Origin: an uncultured Planctomycetota bacterium
GTDB taxonomy: Bacteria > Planctomycetota > Phycisphaerae > UBA1845 > Fen-1342
Assembly (NCBI GenBank): GCA_900696525.1
Contig: CAADGL010000010.1
Coordinates: 173,307-237,306 of the forward strand
Reading direction: 5' to 3'
Length of the DNA stretch: 64,000 bases
Part shown: positions 51,998-61,235 of the stretch, one piece after another
Layout of the letters: each line of letters begins with the position of its first letter
Numbering within the stretch: position 1 is the first letter of the stretch
Notes under the pieces: model-generated
What the model was told of the DNA's origin: nothing
Databases searched by the model: none
Seen by the model: the letters and a program-made list of their open reading frames with translations, nothing else
Made by a program: the position numbers and the translations under genes

Positions 51998-53184
51998 GGG
52001 GCGCTGGCCGGCTGGGGGACGTGGCCGTTCTCGAAGAACACGTCGACGGCCATTCCGGCGCGGAGCAGGTCGCGGCCCTCGTCGATGGCGATCTTGATGC
52101 GGAACATCTGCTTGACGCGCTCCTCGCGGGTCTGCACGTTCGCGGGCGTGAACTCCCCCTGCCGGGCGACGAAGCTGACGTGGCCGCGGAAGCGGCGCTG
52201 ACCGAAAGCGTCGGCGCGCAGCCAGACCGTCTGACCAACGCGGATGTCCAGGCGGTTCTCCGGCACGTAGGCGCGCACGTACAGCGACTGCGCATCGACC
52301 AGCGTCACCATCGGCGCGCCCGCCGACACCAGGTCGCCCGGCACGAGGTCCAGCGCATCGACCACCGCCGCCAGCGGCGCGATGACGGTCAATTCCCTGA
52401 TCTGCTCGTCGATCGCCGCCAGCTCGGCCCGTGCCGCCTCCGTCTCCGCCTCCGCCGCCGCGATCTCCTCGCGGCGGTATCCGGCTTCGAGCAGTTGGAG
52501 GGCGGCAGCGTGCTCGGCGAGCGCGGCGCGGGCTTCGGCGATGTCTTCCTTGCGGCTGCCCTCGCGGGCGAGGGCGAGCCGGTCGCGCGCCACCTCATGG
52601 GCGGCCTGGCGCAGGTCGCGCAGGTAGGTCACCTTGGACATCTCGTCGCGGCTCGCGTCGCCGGATTCGAACAGCGGCACGAGGCGCTCGAACTCGCGCT
52701 GCGCGTCGTTGAGCTCGGCCTGGGCCATGGCGAGCTGGCCGGCCAGGATCTGGATTTCGAGGGGGCGCGGGCCGGCGATGGTGCGCTCGAGGACCGCGCG
52801 GGCGCGATCCACGCGGGCGCGGGCCTGGGCGATCTCCTCCGGACGGAACCCGCCTTCGAGCAGCCGCAGCTTGGCCTCGCGCGCCGCCAGCGCCGCCAGC
52901 GCCTGGGCGCGCCGCTCGCGCAGGTCGAAGGGCTCGAGCTCGAACAGCGGCTGCCTCGGCTCGACGCGCTGGCCCTCGACCACGTGCACGCGCGCGATGC
53001 GCCCGCCCACGCGCGACCCGACCCGCGCGTCGTCCGCCTCGACAACCCCGGACACGTAGAACGGCCCGGGCCGGTGCTGGCTCCAGTACAACACGCCGAT
53101 CGCACCCGCCGCCAGCAGCGCCATGATGAGCAGGGTCCGACGCAACTGCGCCCCCGTTTGCTCGCCGGCATGCCCGGCGATCAC
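51994..53184 (-). CDS. HlyD-family periplasmic adaptor
   Basis: A 396-aa membrane-fusion protein. One N-terminal anchor (RRTLLIMALLAAGAIGVLYW) is followed by a biotinyl-lipoyl-like segment (YVSGVVEADDARVGSRVGGR, VHVVEGQRVEPRQPLFELEP), a long alpha-helical coiled-coil hairpin (about 85-265, rich in Ala, Glu, Arg, with QILAGQLAMAQAELNDAQRE), and beta-barrel parts (ELTVIAPLAAVVDALDLVPG, VPENRLDIRVGQTVWLRADA). It should link the ABC pump to the outer membrane. No outer-membrane TolC-like gene is encoded here. Both ends overlap neighbours as ATGA. Confidence 0.93.
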   Translation of the reverse strand: MIAGHAGEQTGAQLRRTLLIMALLAAGAIGVLYWSQHRPGPFYVSGVVEADDARVGSRVGGRIARVHVVEGQRVEPRQPLFELEPFDLRERRAQALAALAAREAKLRLLEGGFRPEEIAQARARVDRARAVLERTIAGPRPLEIQILAGQLAMAQAELNDAQREFERLVPLFESGDASRDEMSKVTYLRDLRQAAHEVARDRLALAREGSRKEDIAEARAALAEHAAALQLLEAGYRREEIAAAEAETEAARAELAAIDEQIRELTVIAPLAAVVDALDLVPGDLVSAGAPMVTLVDAQSLYVRAYVPENRLDIRVGQTVWLRADAFGQRRFRGHVSFVARQGEFTPANVQTREERVKQMFRIKIAIDEGRDLLRAGMAVDVFFENGHVPQPASAP

Positions 53185-55505
53185 TGCGATGGATAGACGA
53201 TCAGCCGGTCGTGCACGATCAGCACGATGTCGTCCCGGCCGTTGCCGTCCACGTCTCCCACCAGCACCTCGCGCGGCTCGCCGCCGAAGTCCGGCTGGCC
53301 GCTGAAGCGCTTGCCCTGAAAGACCTGGAAGTGCAGCACGTACTGCAACTCGCCTTCCGCCGCCGTCAGCAGCTCCAGGTTGGCCCGCCGGGTGTCGACC
53401 AGCACGACGTCGCGGCGGCCGTCACCGTTGAGGTCGCCCACGGCGGCGTCGGCGGGGAAGGCGTCCTTGATGCGCGTCTCATAGGTCTGGACGTCGACAA
53501 GCGAAGCGGCGGCGCGATCAGGTGTGAACAGCGCCAGCTTCTTCGCATCCGCCAGCAGCAGCGCCAGCCCATCGTTGGCGGCGAGCGGTCCGGCGGTCAT
53601 GGCCTGCACGTCGTAGGCGCCCACGGGCACGCGTCCCGCCACGCGGTAAGTGCCATCCGCCCCGGGCGAAAGCACGAGCAGCTCCTGCGCGCGGCGGTCA
53701 TACAGCGCGAGCCGGGGGTTGGTCGCGGTGGCGCTCACGTCGGGAGGCAGGATCGTGAGCCCTGTAATCTCGGCGTCGGCGGATTCGGGGTTGTACTGGT
53801 CGATGACGGTCCAGCGCCCGTTCTGAATGGCCAGGGCGCGGGCCATGTTCTTCTGCGCCAGGATCAGCTCGGGCTTGCCGTCGCCGTTCACGTCGAAGAA
53901 CTCCGAGCCGGCGGCGACGGCCTCCTTGACCAGCTCCGAGCGCGTTCCGGGCCCTTCGAACCGGTCGAATCCGCCGGCTTCGTTCTGGAGCCAGACCATG
54001 AGCGGCGCGAAGCGGACGAAGAGCACGAGGTCGTTGCGGCCGTCCTGATTGACGTCGAGCAGACGCAGGGCCTCGGGCTCGTCGGGGAGTTTTTCGAACT
54101 CGATCACGGTGGTCTCTCCCGAGCGCGGCGTGAGCCGCAGCTCGATCGCGGCCTTGCCGGCGGAGCCCGGCGCGGGCTCCGTGCGGCAGAGATAGGCCAG
54201 GCGCTCGTCGCGCCCGCCGAAGGTCAGCGGGCCGTGCGTGGCGACCATCGGCTTGGCGTTGCCGACGCTGGCCTCGGCCTGGGGGAAGGTCAGGCGGCCG
54301 TCCTCGTAGTGCGATATACCGATCATCTTCTCGTCGGGGCTGACCGTCAGCAGCTCCGGCTTGCCGTCGCCGTCGACGTCCGCGATCACCAGGTCGCTGA
54401 TCTTCTGAAGCGCGGGGAATGCGACGCCGGGGCGCAGCCCGCCCGGGCCGCCTTCGAAAAGCACGATCTGGGCCGAATCCGGCGCCGCCGCGATCACGTC
54501 CGTCCGCCCGTCGCCGGTGATGTCGCCGACCACGACGGGCAGTCGCTTGCTCTTGATCTCGATCGGCAGCGAGTAGAGCCACTGCGGCCAGTCGCCGTAG
54601 GCCATGGCGCGGCGCGGCGTGTCCCAGCGGAACTGCCGCAGACGGCCGGTGGCGCCCTCGACCGAGAAGACGTCGTCGCCGCCGGACCTGTTGTGCGCGA
54701 TGGTGATGCTGCGAAGCTGCGGGACGCGGATGCGCCGCATGGCGCCGAGCGAACCACTCTCGTCCTGGATAAACACGAGCGCGCCGTACTCCGGGTCATC
54801 GACGCCGATGATCAGGTCGGTCCGGCCGTCGCCGTTGAAATCGCCCGGCAGCATCAGCAGCGTCTGCGGCACGTTGTGCACCAGCCGCATTGGCTTCCCG
54901 AAGCCCCCCTCCGGCCGTTGCAGCAGCACCAGCAGCGCGTTCTCGCCCAGCAGGGCCACGTCGTCATGGCCGTCGTGGTTGAAGTCCCCCACCGCCAGGC
55001 TGCCCGCGCGCGGGTTGCCCTCCGGCACGCGCAGCGACATGGGCGGGCCGAAGCCCCCGCCGCCCTGCCCCGGAAGGATCACGACCTCGCGCGGTTCGCC
55101 GAAGAAGACGATGTCGGGGCGCCCGTCGCCGGTGAACTCGCCGACGTCGAGGCAGCTCACGCGATACGTGACGGGCAGATGCTCGCTCCGCAGTTTCCCG
55201 CGGTCGGGCGGCTCGTTGCGATCCAGGTCCGCGGCGGCCGCGGGCTGGTCCTGGTCGCCGCGCTGGTAGAAAAGCTCGATGCGGTTGCGGTCGCCGTTCC
55301 ACAGCAGCACGTCGGTGCGGCCGTCGCCGTCGAGGTCGGCGAGTCGCAGCAGGCCGATGTCGCGCTTGAGCCGATAGACCTCGAACTCGGAGAAGCCGAA
55401 GTAGCGCGACCACTGCACCGGCTCGTCGTCGTGGGCCTGCGTGGATACAGGCCCAGCCGCGAGGACTACGACGGTGATCCAGAGGGGGTGAGCGTAGCTG
55501 CGCAT
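53181..55505 (-). CDS. Secreted VCBS/FG-GAP repeat protein
   Basis: A 774-aa exported protein; signal peptide YAHPLWITVVVLAAGPVSTQA. The whole mature part is a chain of FG-GAP/VCBS blades with the calcium-loop pattern D-x-D-G-D-G: LRLADLDGDGRTDVLLWNGD, VGDFNHDGHDDVALLGENAL, VGDITGDGRTDVIAAAPDSA, IADVDGDGKPELLTVSPDEK, LLDVNQDGRNDLVLFVRFAP and VGDLNGDGRRDVVLVDTRRA, so probably two propellers. Function unknown. It is the first gene of the operon with the HlyD-ABC exporter and overlaps HlyD by ATGA. That linkage may mean that the exporter carries something bound by, or assembled with, this protein. Confidence 0.88.
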   Translation of the reverse strand: MRSYAHPLWITVVVLAAGPVSTQAHDDEPVQWSRYFGFSEFEVYRLKRDIGLLRLADLDGDGRTDVLLWNGDRNRIELFYQRGDQDQPAAAADLDRNEPPDRGKLRSEHLPVTYRVSCLDVGEFTGDGRPDIVFFGEPREVVILPGQGGGGFGPPMSLRVPEGNPRAGSLAVGDFNHDGHDDVALLGENALLVLLQRPEGGFGKPMRLVHNVPQTLLMLPGDFNGDGRTDLIIGVDDPEYGALVFIQDESGSLGAMRRIRVPQLRSITIAHNRSGGDDVFSVEGATGRLRQFRWDTPRRAMAYGDWPQWLYSLPIEIKSKRLPVVVGDITGDGRTDVIAAAPDSAQIVLFEGGPGGLRPGVAFPALQKISDLVIADVDGDGKPELLTVSPDEKMIGISHYEDGRLTFPQAEASVGNAKPMVATHGPLTFGGRDERLAYLCRTEPAPGSAGKAAIELRLTPRSGETTVIEFEKLPDEPEALRLLDVNQDGRNDLVLFVRFAPLMVWLQNEAGGFDRFEGPGTRSELVKEAVAAGSEFFDVNGDGKPELILAQKNMARALAIQNGRWTVIDQYNPESADAEITGLTILPPDVSATATNPRLALYDRRAQELLVLSPGADGTYRVAGRVPVGAYDVQAMTAGPLAANDGLALLLADAKKLALFTPDRAAASLVDVQTYETRIKDAFPADAAVGDLNGDGRRDVVLVDTRRANLELLTAAEGELQYVLHFQVFQGKRFSGQPDFGGEPREVLVGDVDGNGRDDIVLIVHDRLIVYPSQ

Positions 55506-55674
55506 CGCCGTCCTTTCGTTGAGAGGCGCATTCTACGCGGGCGGGCGGGGGCTGACGACGGCGGCGGCGTAAGCGGTTCATCGGCGGGGTGAGGCGGCGG
55601 CGGGTTCGCCGCCCAGGTCCTGGTACAGCTTGCTTTCTGAGCCGAGCCGAGCGGTAGAAACGAGGACGTCCGCC

Positions 55675-55710
55675 GGCGCAGCGGCTTTCCTTACGGGCGC
55701 GGCTCGGTTC
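55675..55710 (+). repeat. Dispersed ~35-bp repeat, copy C
   Basis: Reads GGCGCAGCGGCTTTCCTTAC followed by GGGCGCGGCTCGGTTC, in the 465-base divergent gap between the VCBS gene and rpsA. It is closest to the copy at 47275-47310 inside metH. Confidence 0.55.
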
Positions 55711-55742
55711 AAACCCTGCCAGTACCCGCGCCCAAGGCCGGC

Positions 55743-55771
55743 TTGTCAATGGCGGATGGGGGCGGTATCCT
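55743..55771 (+). promoter_or_regulatory. Sigma70-type promoter of rpsA
   Basis: TTGTCA (55743-55748) and TATCCT (55766-55771) are separated by 17 bases, a good vegetative promoter. Transcription would start near 55778, leaving a leader of about 190 bases before the rpsA ATG at 55971. The leader is GC-rich with several potential stems; the rest of the gap 55506-55742 has no gene. Confidence 0.65.
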
Positions 55772-55970
55772 TAACCCCTTGCCCTCCCATGGGGTTCGAC
55801 GGGTGTTCCGTCGCGGAAGGGCCTTGGTTCGCCAGCACGAATCCCGTCAGGCCCCCCCGGCACGGTCTCGCGACCCTGGCGGCGGACGGGCCGTGACCAG
55901 CAAGTCGATGGCGTGGCCGGCGCCTCCCCGTTCGGGGCGGCTCGGCGCGCCGGTTTCCGCAAGGTGTTCA

Positions 55971-57752
55971 ATGGTTGATCAGAACCTGATCCGCGACATC
56001 GAGATCCAGGACAGCGACATCAACGCCCAGATTCAGGCCGCGTTCGCCGGCGTTTCCGACGACGAGGATTGGATGGCCGGCGCGCCGACGGCGGCGCTGA
56101 CGGTCGACGGCGGGGACGCGAACGTCCTGAGAGCGCGCGTGCTGGGGATCGTGGGTAACGACGTCGTGCTGGATGTCGGCCTCAAGAGCGAAGGCGTCGT
56201 CGGCATCGACGAGTGGGACGACCCCTCGCAGGTCAAGGTCGGCAGCGAGGTCGAGGTTCTGATCGAGGAAACCGACACCGACACCGGCATGGTGCTGCTC
56301 AGCAAGCGCCGCGCCGACCGCATTCTCAACTGGCGCCGGATCGTCGAGACGCACCAGGAAGGCGACAAGGTCTCCGGCCGCGTGCTCAAGAAGATCAAGG
56401 GCGGCTTGCTGGTGGACATCGGCGTGCCGGTGTTCCTGCCCGCCTCGCAGGTGGACATTCGCCGTCCCGGAGACGTGGGCGAGTACATCGACCAGACCAT
56501 CGAGGCCAAGATCCTGCGCATCGACAAGGAACGCCGCAACATCGTCATCAGCCGGCGGAAGCTGATCGAGGAGGAGCGTACGGCGGCGAAGGCGCGGCTG
56601 ATGGCGGAGATCGAGGTGGGGCAGCTCCGCAAAGGGACGGTCAAGAACATCGCCGATTTCGGCGCGTTCGTCGACCTTGGCGGCATCGACGGCCTGCTGC
56701 ACATCACCGACATGAGCTGGGACCGCATCGACCACCCGAGCCAGATGCTCAAGATCGAGCAGGAGGTCGAGGTCAAGGTGCTGGCGGTCGACCGCGACAA
56801 GGAGAAGATCGCCCTGGGCCTCAAGCAGAAGACCGCCAACCCGTGGGAGTCGGTGGCCCAGATGTTCCCGGTCGGCAGCCGGGTGCGCGGCGAGGTGGTG
56901 AACATCGTGAACTACGGCGCCTTCCTCAAGCTCGCGCCGGGGGTCGAGGGGCTGGTCCACATCAGCGAGATGAGCTGGACCCGCCGCATCAACCATCCGT
57001 CCGAGGTGCTCAACGTCGGCGACCAGGTCGACGTGGTCGTGCTGGACATCAACAAGGACAAGCAGGAGATCTCGCTCGGCATGAAGCAGACCGAGGTCAA
57101 CCCCTGGACCACGGTCGCGCAGAAGTACCCGCCCGGAACCGTGGTCGAGGGCACGGTGCGCAACCTGACGAACTACGGGGCGTTCGTCGAGATCGAAGAG
57201 GGGATCGACGGCCTGCTGCACGTGAGCGACATGAGCTGGACCAAGAAGGTCAGCCACCCGAGCGAGATGCTGAAGAAGGGCGACCGCGTCCGCTGTGTCG
57301 TGCTGACGGTCGACCAGGAGAAGATGCGCGTCGCGCTCGGCCTCAAGCAGATGACCGAGGACCCCTGGGTCCGCGCCGTCCCCGAGCGCTACCAGCCCGG
57401 AATGGTCGTCCGCGGCAAGGTCACCAAGATCACCAACTTCGGCGTCTTTGTCGAGCTCGAGCCCGACCTCGAAGGCCTCCTGCACGTCTCCGAGCTCGCC
57501 GATCACAAGGTCGAGAACCCGCAGGACGAGGTCAAGATCGGCGACGAGGTCGACGTCAAGATCCTCCGCGTCGACACCATCGAACGCAAGATCGGCCTCT
57601 CTAAGAAACGCGCCGACTGGGCCGGCGAGGCCGACGCCGCCGCGCCCGATCGCGCCCGCCGCGAGAAGAAGCTCCGCGGCGGCCTGGGCGGCGACGAAGA
57701 CCGCGGCCAGCGGCTGATCGACCAGTCCTTCCTCAACAAGCCGGGCGAGTGA
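55971..57752 (+). CDS. rpsA: 30S ribosomal protein S1
   Basis: A 593-aa protein with six S1 (OB-fold) domains, the standard number for S1 of the E. coli type: ANVLRARVLGIVGNDVVLDV, then VSGRVLKKIKGGLLVDIG, KGTVKNIADFGAFVDLGGID, RGEVVNIVNYGAFLKLAPGV, EGTVRNLTNYGAFVEIEEGI and RGKVTKITNFGVFVELEPDL. It helps mRNA bind to the 30S subunit and start translation. The ATG at 55971 follows AAGGTG with a short spacing; the 76 codons before it in frame belong to the leader. The C-terminal 60 residues are a basic tail. Convergent with the next gene across 119 bases. Confidence 0.96.
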   Translation: MVDQNLIRDIEIQDSDINAQIQAAFAGVSDDEDWMAGAPTAALTVDGGDANVLRARVLGIVGNDVVLDVGLKSEGVVGIDEWDDPSQVKVGSEVEVLIEETDTDTGMVLLSKRRADRILNWRRIVETHQEGDKVSGRVLKKIKGGLLVDIGVPVFLPASQVDIRRPGDVGEYIDQTIEAKILRIDKERRNIVISRRKLIEEERTAAKARLMAEIEVGQLRKGTVKNIADFGAFVDLGGIDGLLHITDMSWDRIDHPSQMLKIEQEVEVKVLAVDRDKEKIALGLKQKTANPWESVAQMFPVGSRVRGEVVNIVNYGAFLKLAPGVEGLVHISEMSWTRRINHPSEVLNVGDQVDVVVLDINKDKQEISLGMKQTEVNPWTTVAQKYPPGTVVEGTVRNLTNYGAFVEIEEGIDGLLHVSDMSWTKKVSHPSEMLKKGDRVRCVVLTVDQEKMRVALGLKQMTEDPWVRAVPERYQPGMVVRGKVTKITNFGVFVELEPDLEGLLHVSELADHKVENPQDEVKIGDEVDVKILRVDTIERKIGLSKKRADWAGEADAAAPDRARREKKLRGGLGGDEDRGQRLIDQSFLNKPGE

Positions 57753-57871
57753 CGCGCGGGCTCCGGACACCAAGAACCCGAGCCCTACGCACAAGCACCA
57801 GGGCCAGGCCCCGAGCACCCGCCGCCGCGCGCGTCAATCGCCGCGCCGCGCCGGCGCTCCGGCGGCGCGGG

Positions 57872-59077
57872 CTACTTCGCCAACGACGGCTCGCTCGACG
57901 GCGCGTGCGCCTGGCACTGAGGCGGCTCGACCGCCGCCAGCAGGATGTAGCGCTCCGCGTCGGGCCGATTGCAGTGCAACGTCACCGCGCTGGGATAGTC
58001 GGCGTCGAAGTACATCGGCATGACCGGGCCGACGGCGACCTGGCGGCCGTTGCGATCGAGGAAGACGGCCCGCAGCTGCGCGTTGCAGGGCTCCTGCCTG
58101 GCCTGGATGACCAGGTCCGTCCTCATGCCCGAGCGCTCACGGCGCACGTGCTGCTCACGGATGTGCAGGTTCTCCACCACCCCGCTGCTCGCGAACATCA
58201 CCCGCCCGTTCGCCAGCGCGTGCGTGTACTCCGGGGCGGCGGCGGCCATCCGCAGGGCGCGCCAGGCCAGGTCGGCGGCGGGCGCATCGATGCGCAGCCG
58301 CGAAACGAACCAGAGGCGGCGCTCGCCCGTGTCCGCTACCGCCGTCACGCCCAGAACGCGCGGCGACGGATGGCCGTTCGGCTCGGCGGCGTCGGTGGCC
58401 GCTTCGTCATCCGCGTTCGACGCGCTGCCCGCGCTTTCCGTCGTCACCTGCGTCGCGGTCTCCTGCGTCGCGCCGTCGGCGTGGCTCTCGAACGCGTACG
58501 TGCTGACGAGCCGCTCGGCCGCGTCGCGGTCATGACGCGCGATCTGGTGGCGCAGCCAGGCGTAGCGGTGCGGCGCGGCGTCGTAGGGGTACTCGCTGCG
58601 CAGAATCTCCGAGCCCTGGTCCGCGTCGATCAGCGTGAAGATCACGCACGGCGAACGCGTGCACGTGTGCGACACGAACTGCACATTGGCCTCGATGCGG
58701 CGGTCGGGCGGCGCGTGCTGAGTGAAGACCACGGCCCCGGCCAGCCGGTCAGACAAGCCCTGCTCGAGACGCAGCGCGAAGGCGTCGGCCACGCCGCGCG
58801 GCTCCGGCCCGTATTCCGAAACGCGCGGGGCGCGGACCAGCAGCGGAGCGTCATGCCCGCCGTGCTCGAGCGCGACGGCGACCTGCTCGCAGATCGACGT
58901 GGCGAAGTCCTCGAACTGCGCCTCCGAAAGCGGCTCGACGCCGGCGCGGAACGATCCGCCGTGCGAGGCGGACCGGCACGAGACGGACGTGGCGATCAGG
59001 AGAGAGACGGCGACGCGGGCGGCGCGGCCGGCCGGAACGGCGCCCCGACGGGCAGAAGCAATGCTGATCGTGCGCAT
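57872..59077 (-). CDS. Lipoprotein of unknown function (LpoB-like segment possible)
   Basis: A 401-aa lipoprotein whose signal ends SLLIATSVSC-R. The N-terminal half (FATSICEQVAVALEHGGHDA, PLLVRAPRVSEYGPEPRGVA, ALRLEQGLSDRLAGAVVFTQ) faintly recalls the LpoB/penicillin-binding-protein-activator fold, in which a small domain is followed by a repeat-flanked L-x-L-S-x-G pattern; this is only a hint. An acidic Thr/Ala/Glu-rich spacer (about residues 205-240) precedes a second domain (RRLWFVSRLRIDAPAADLAW, VFASSGVVENLHIREQHVRR, VGPVMPMYFDADYPSAVTLH). Gene starts 253 bases before the AlkD gene end; that gap 59078-59329 has no gene. Confidence 0.75.
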   Translation of the reverse strand: MRTISIASARRGAVPAGRAARVAVSLLIATSVSCRSASHGGSFRAGVEPLSEAQFEDFATSICEQVAVALEHGGHDAPLLVRAPRVSEYGPEPRGVADAFALRLEQGLSDRLAGAVVFTQHAPPDRRIEANVQFVSHTCTRSPCVIFTLIDADQGSEILRSEYPYDAAPHRYAWLRHQIARHDRDAAERLVSTYAFESHADGATQETATQVTTESAGSASNADDEAATDAAEPNGHPSPRVLGVTAVADTGERRLWFVSRLRIDAPAADLAWRALRMAAAAPEYTHALANGRVMFASSGVVENLHIREQHVRRERSGMRTDLVIQARQEPCNAQLRAVFLDRNGRQVAVGPVMPMYFDADYPSAVTLHCNRPDAERYILLAAVEPPQCQAHAPSSEPSLAK

Positions 59078-59329
59078 GAGGAATCCCCCAATAGTTGTGC
59101 GTAGGGGCGTTAATCGGCCCTCGGTGCATCATTCAAAAGGCACTGCGTGCGTCGCAATGCGAAGGCGGGAAATCTGCGTAGAATGGGCGATTGGCGTCGA
59201 TGGTCGCGCGTGGCTTGCGCCCACGGCCGCCGATTCGCGGCCGATAAGCGTCTGCCCCTCGAGCGGCATGGCTCGCTTGGCTCGCCCGGCCTGCGCCGAT
59301 CGGTTGGCGCCGGCCCCGCGGCGCGGCGA

Positions 59330-60022
59330 TCATCCCTTCCGCTTCACCATCTCGTTGATCCAGATCGGCGCGAATGGGGAGGTGCAGCCCTTCGAGCAGG
59401 GGTAGTCGCGATAGATGCCGAGCTTCTCGCCAATGGCGATAGCGCGTTTCCGGTGCGCCGAGTGGTTGATTCCGATCGCCGCGAGTGTGGCGTTCATCGT
59501 CCAGCGTGTCTCGGGGGGCGCCGCGGGCATCTCTTTTTCGATGCGATCGAGCAACGCCTCCACGTCCAGCCCGTCCTTCCCTGAGTTGACCAGCGACGCC
59601 GTCAGACTCCATCCCGCCCGTGCCGCCCACCCGTCGTTGTCTTTCGTCCACTTCTCGCGGAGCGCCTGCTTCTCGGCTTCCGGCAGCTCCTTGACGATGT
59701 ACGCGTTGAGCCAGTCCGCGACCCAGGTGAAGCGCGCTTCGCGCACCATCCTGTCCACGTCCTTGGCGGTCAGCTGCTTTGGCATCATGAGGAGGATGCC
59801 CAGCAACTGGGCGTCGAGATTGCCGGTCTTCCACAGCGCAAGGGCGAGCTCGTGGTCGGCCTTGATCTTCTTGGCGAGCGCCCGGATGTCGCCGGTCTTG
59901 CAGCCGAACTGTTTCGCGGGCGGGGCGCCGGGGACGCCATCGTGCCCCGTCCTGGCGTTGTACTCACGCCGCCCGGCGTCGCCCAGCGCTTCGAGCCTCG
60001 TCATCACGTCCTTGAAGTTCAT
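59330..60022 (-). CDS. DNA alkylation repair (AlkD-like HEAT) protein
   Basis: A 230-aa all-helical protein of the DNA alkylation repair family, which removes alkylated bases such as 3-methyladenine or 7-methylguanine by flipping-free binding. Motifs: VPGAPPAKQFGCKTGDIRAL, ALALWKTGNLDAQLLGILLM, VADWLNAYIVKELPEAEKQA, RAGWSLTASLVNSGKDGLDV and MNATLAAIGINHSAHRKRAI. GAGG stands 8 bases before the ATG at 60022. The C-terminal CSKGCTSPFAP is a common ending in this subgroup, with two cysteines. Single gene; 160 bases separate it from the glyoxalase gene and hold nothing clear. Confidence 0.92.
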   Translation of the reverse strand: MNFKDVMTRLEALGDAGRREYNARTGHDGVPGAPPAKQFGCKTGDIRALAKKIKADHELALALWKTGNLDAQLLGILLMMPKQLTAKDVDRMVREARFTWVADWLNAYIVKELPEAEKQALREKWTKDNDGWAARAGWSLTASLVNSGKDGLDVEALLDRIEKEMPAAPPETRWTMNATLAAIGINHSAHRKRAIAIGEKLGIYRDYPCSKGCTSPFAPIWINEMVKRKG

Positions 60023-60182
60023 GGTCGTACCTCTCTCTCGTGCGTCGCCCGTGCGCCCGCCCCTCACGAGGACTTCTCCCGGTGGACCTCGATCACAACG
60101 AGCCTGACCCCACTTGTCATTCCCGGTTTCATGGGATGAGGTGAAGATGCGGCTCTCCGGGCGCTTTCATGTCGGTCTCCAT

Positions 60183-60607
<425 letters not shown>

Positions 60608-60611
<4 letters not shown>

Positions 60612-60925
60612 CGATCGTCCGCGCCTGCCTTGGGGTCCTCGTCTTTCCTGGGGCGGCCGAGCCATCGCCGCGTAATGGCCTTCAACGGTTCGCCATTGAA
60701 CGAGTGAAACTTGTACCGCCCCTCGCGCCTCGTCACGACCAGGCCGGCGTCTTCCAGAACCTCCAGATGCTGCGAGATCGCCTGTCGAGTCGAGCCGATC
60801 CCATGGTTCATGATGAGCCTTCCGCAGAGTTCAAAGAGCGTCTGCCCGTCACGCCGCGCCAACTCGTCCAGGATCGCCCGCCTGGTCGGGTCGGAAAGGG
60901 CACGGTAGAGGTCGTCTTCACTCAT
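60608..60925 (-). CDS. ArsR-family transcriptional regulator
   Basis: A 105-aa winged-helix repressor-type protein: YRALSDPTRRAILDELARRD, IGSTRQAISQHLEVLEDAGL (recognition helix) and VVTRREGRYKFHSFNGEPLK (wing). No Cys-x-Cys metal site is present in helix 3, so it is not a classic arsenic or cadmium sensor; this belongs to the metal-independent group often linked to VOC or SRPBCC genes. ATG 60925 lacks a strong Shine-Dalgarno. Its promoter (60959-60988) carries a perfect dyad, so autoregulation is likely. Confidence 0.94.
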
Positions 60926-60958
60926 GGATCATTCGGCGACGCCCGGTCATGCCGATTG

Positions 60959-60988
60959 AGCATAGGCAAGCGACCGCTTGCCTGTCAA
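60959..60988 (-). promoter_or_regulatory. Promoter with embedded dyad operator of the ArsR-VOC operon
   Basis: On the minus strand TTGACA (60988-60983) and TATGCT (60964-60959) are separated by 18 bases. A perfect inverted repeat, AGGCAAGC (60964-60971) and GCTTGCCT (60976-60983) with a 4-base centre, fills exactly the spacer and touches both hexamers. A repressor bound there would block RNA polymerase. Transcription should begin near 60951, about 25 bases before the ATG. Confidence 0.8.
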
Positions 60989-61235
60989 GCGCGGCGTTGG
61001 TCGTCCCCGAAAGCCGAATGGCCAGGTGTCGGCCGGGGGTAAGAGGTCCTCGGCCTGTCGCCCCTCGCCCCGGCGGGTTGGGCGCTTGAGCGGCTGCGTG
61101 AGCTGCTGGGAAGCGCGACGAAGTTCTTTTCGCGTTAGCGTCGAACCGCCGCGGCCGCCGTCTATCAAGAGAGCGAGGTCACATCGCGAGCGCGCCGATG
61201 TGCGATGATAGCGACGGCCGCGACATTTCGTTGAT

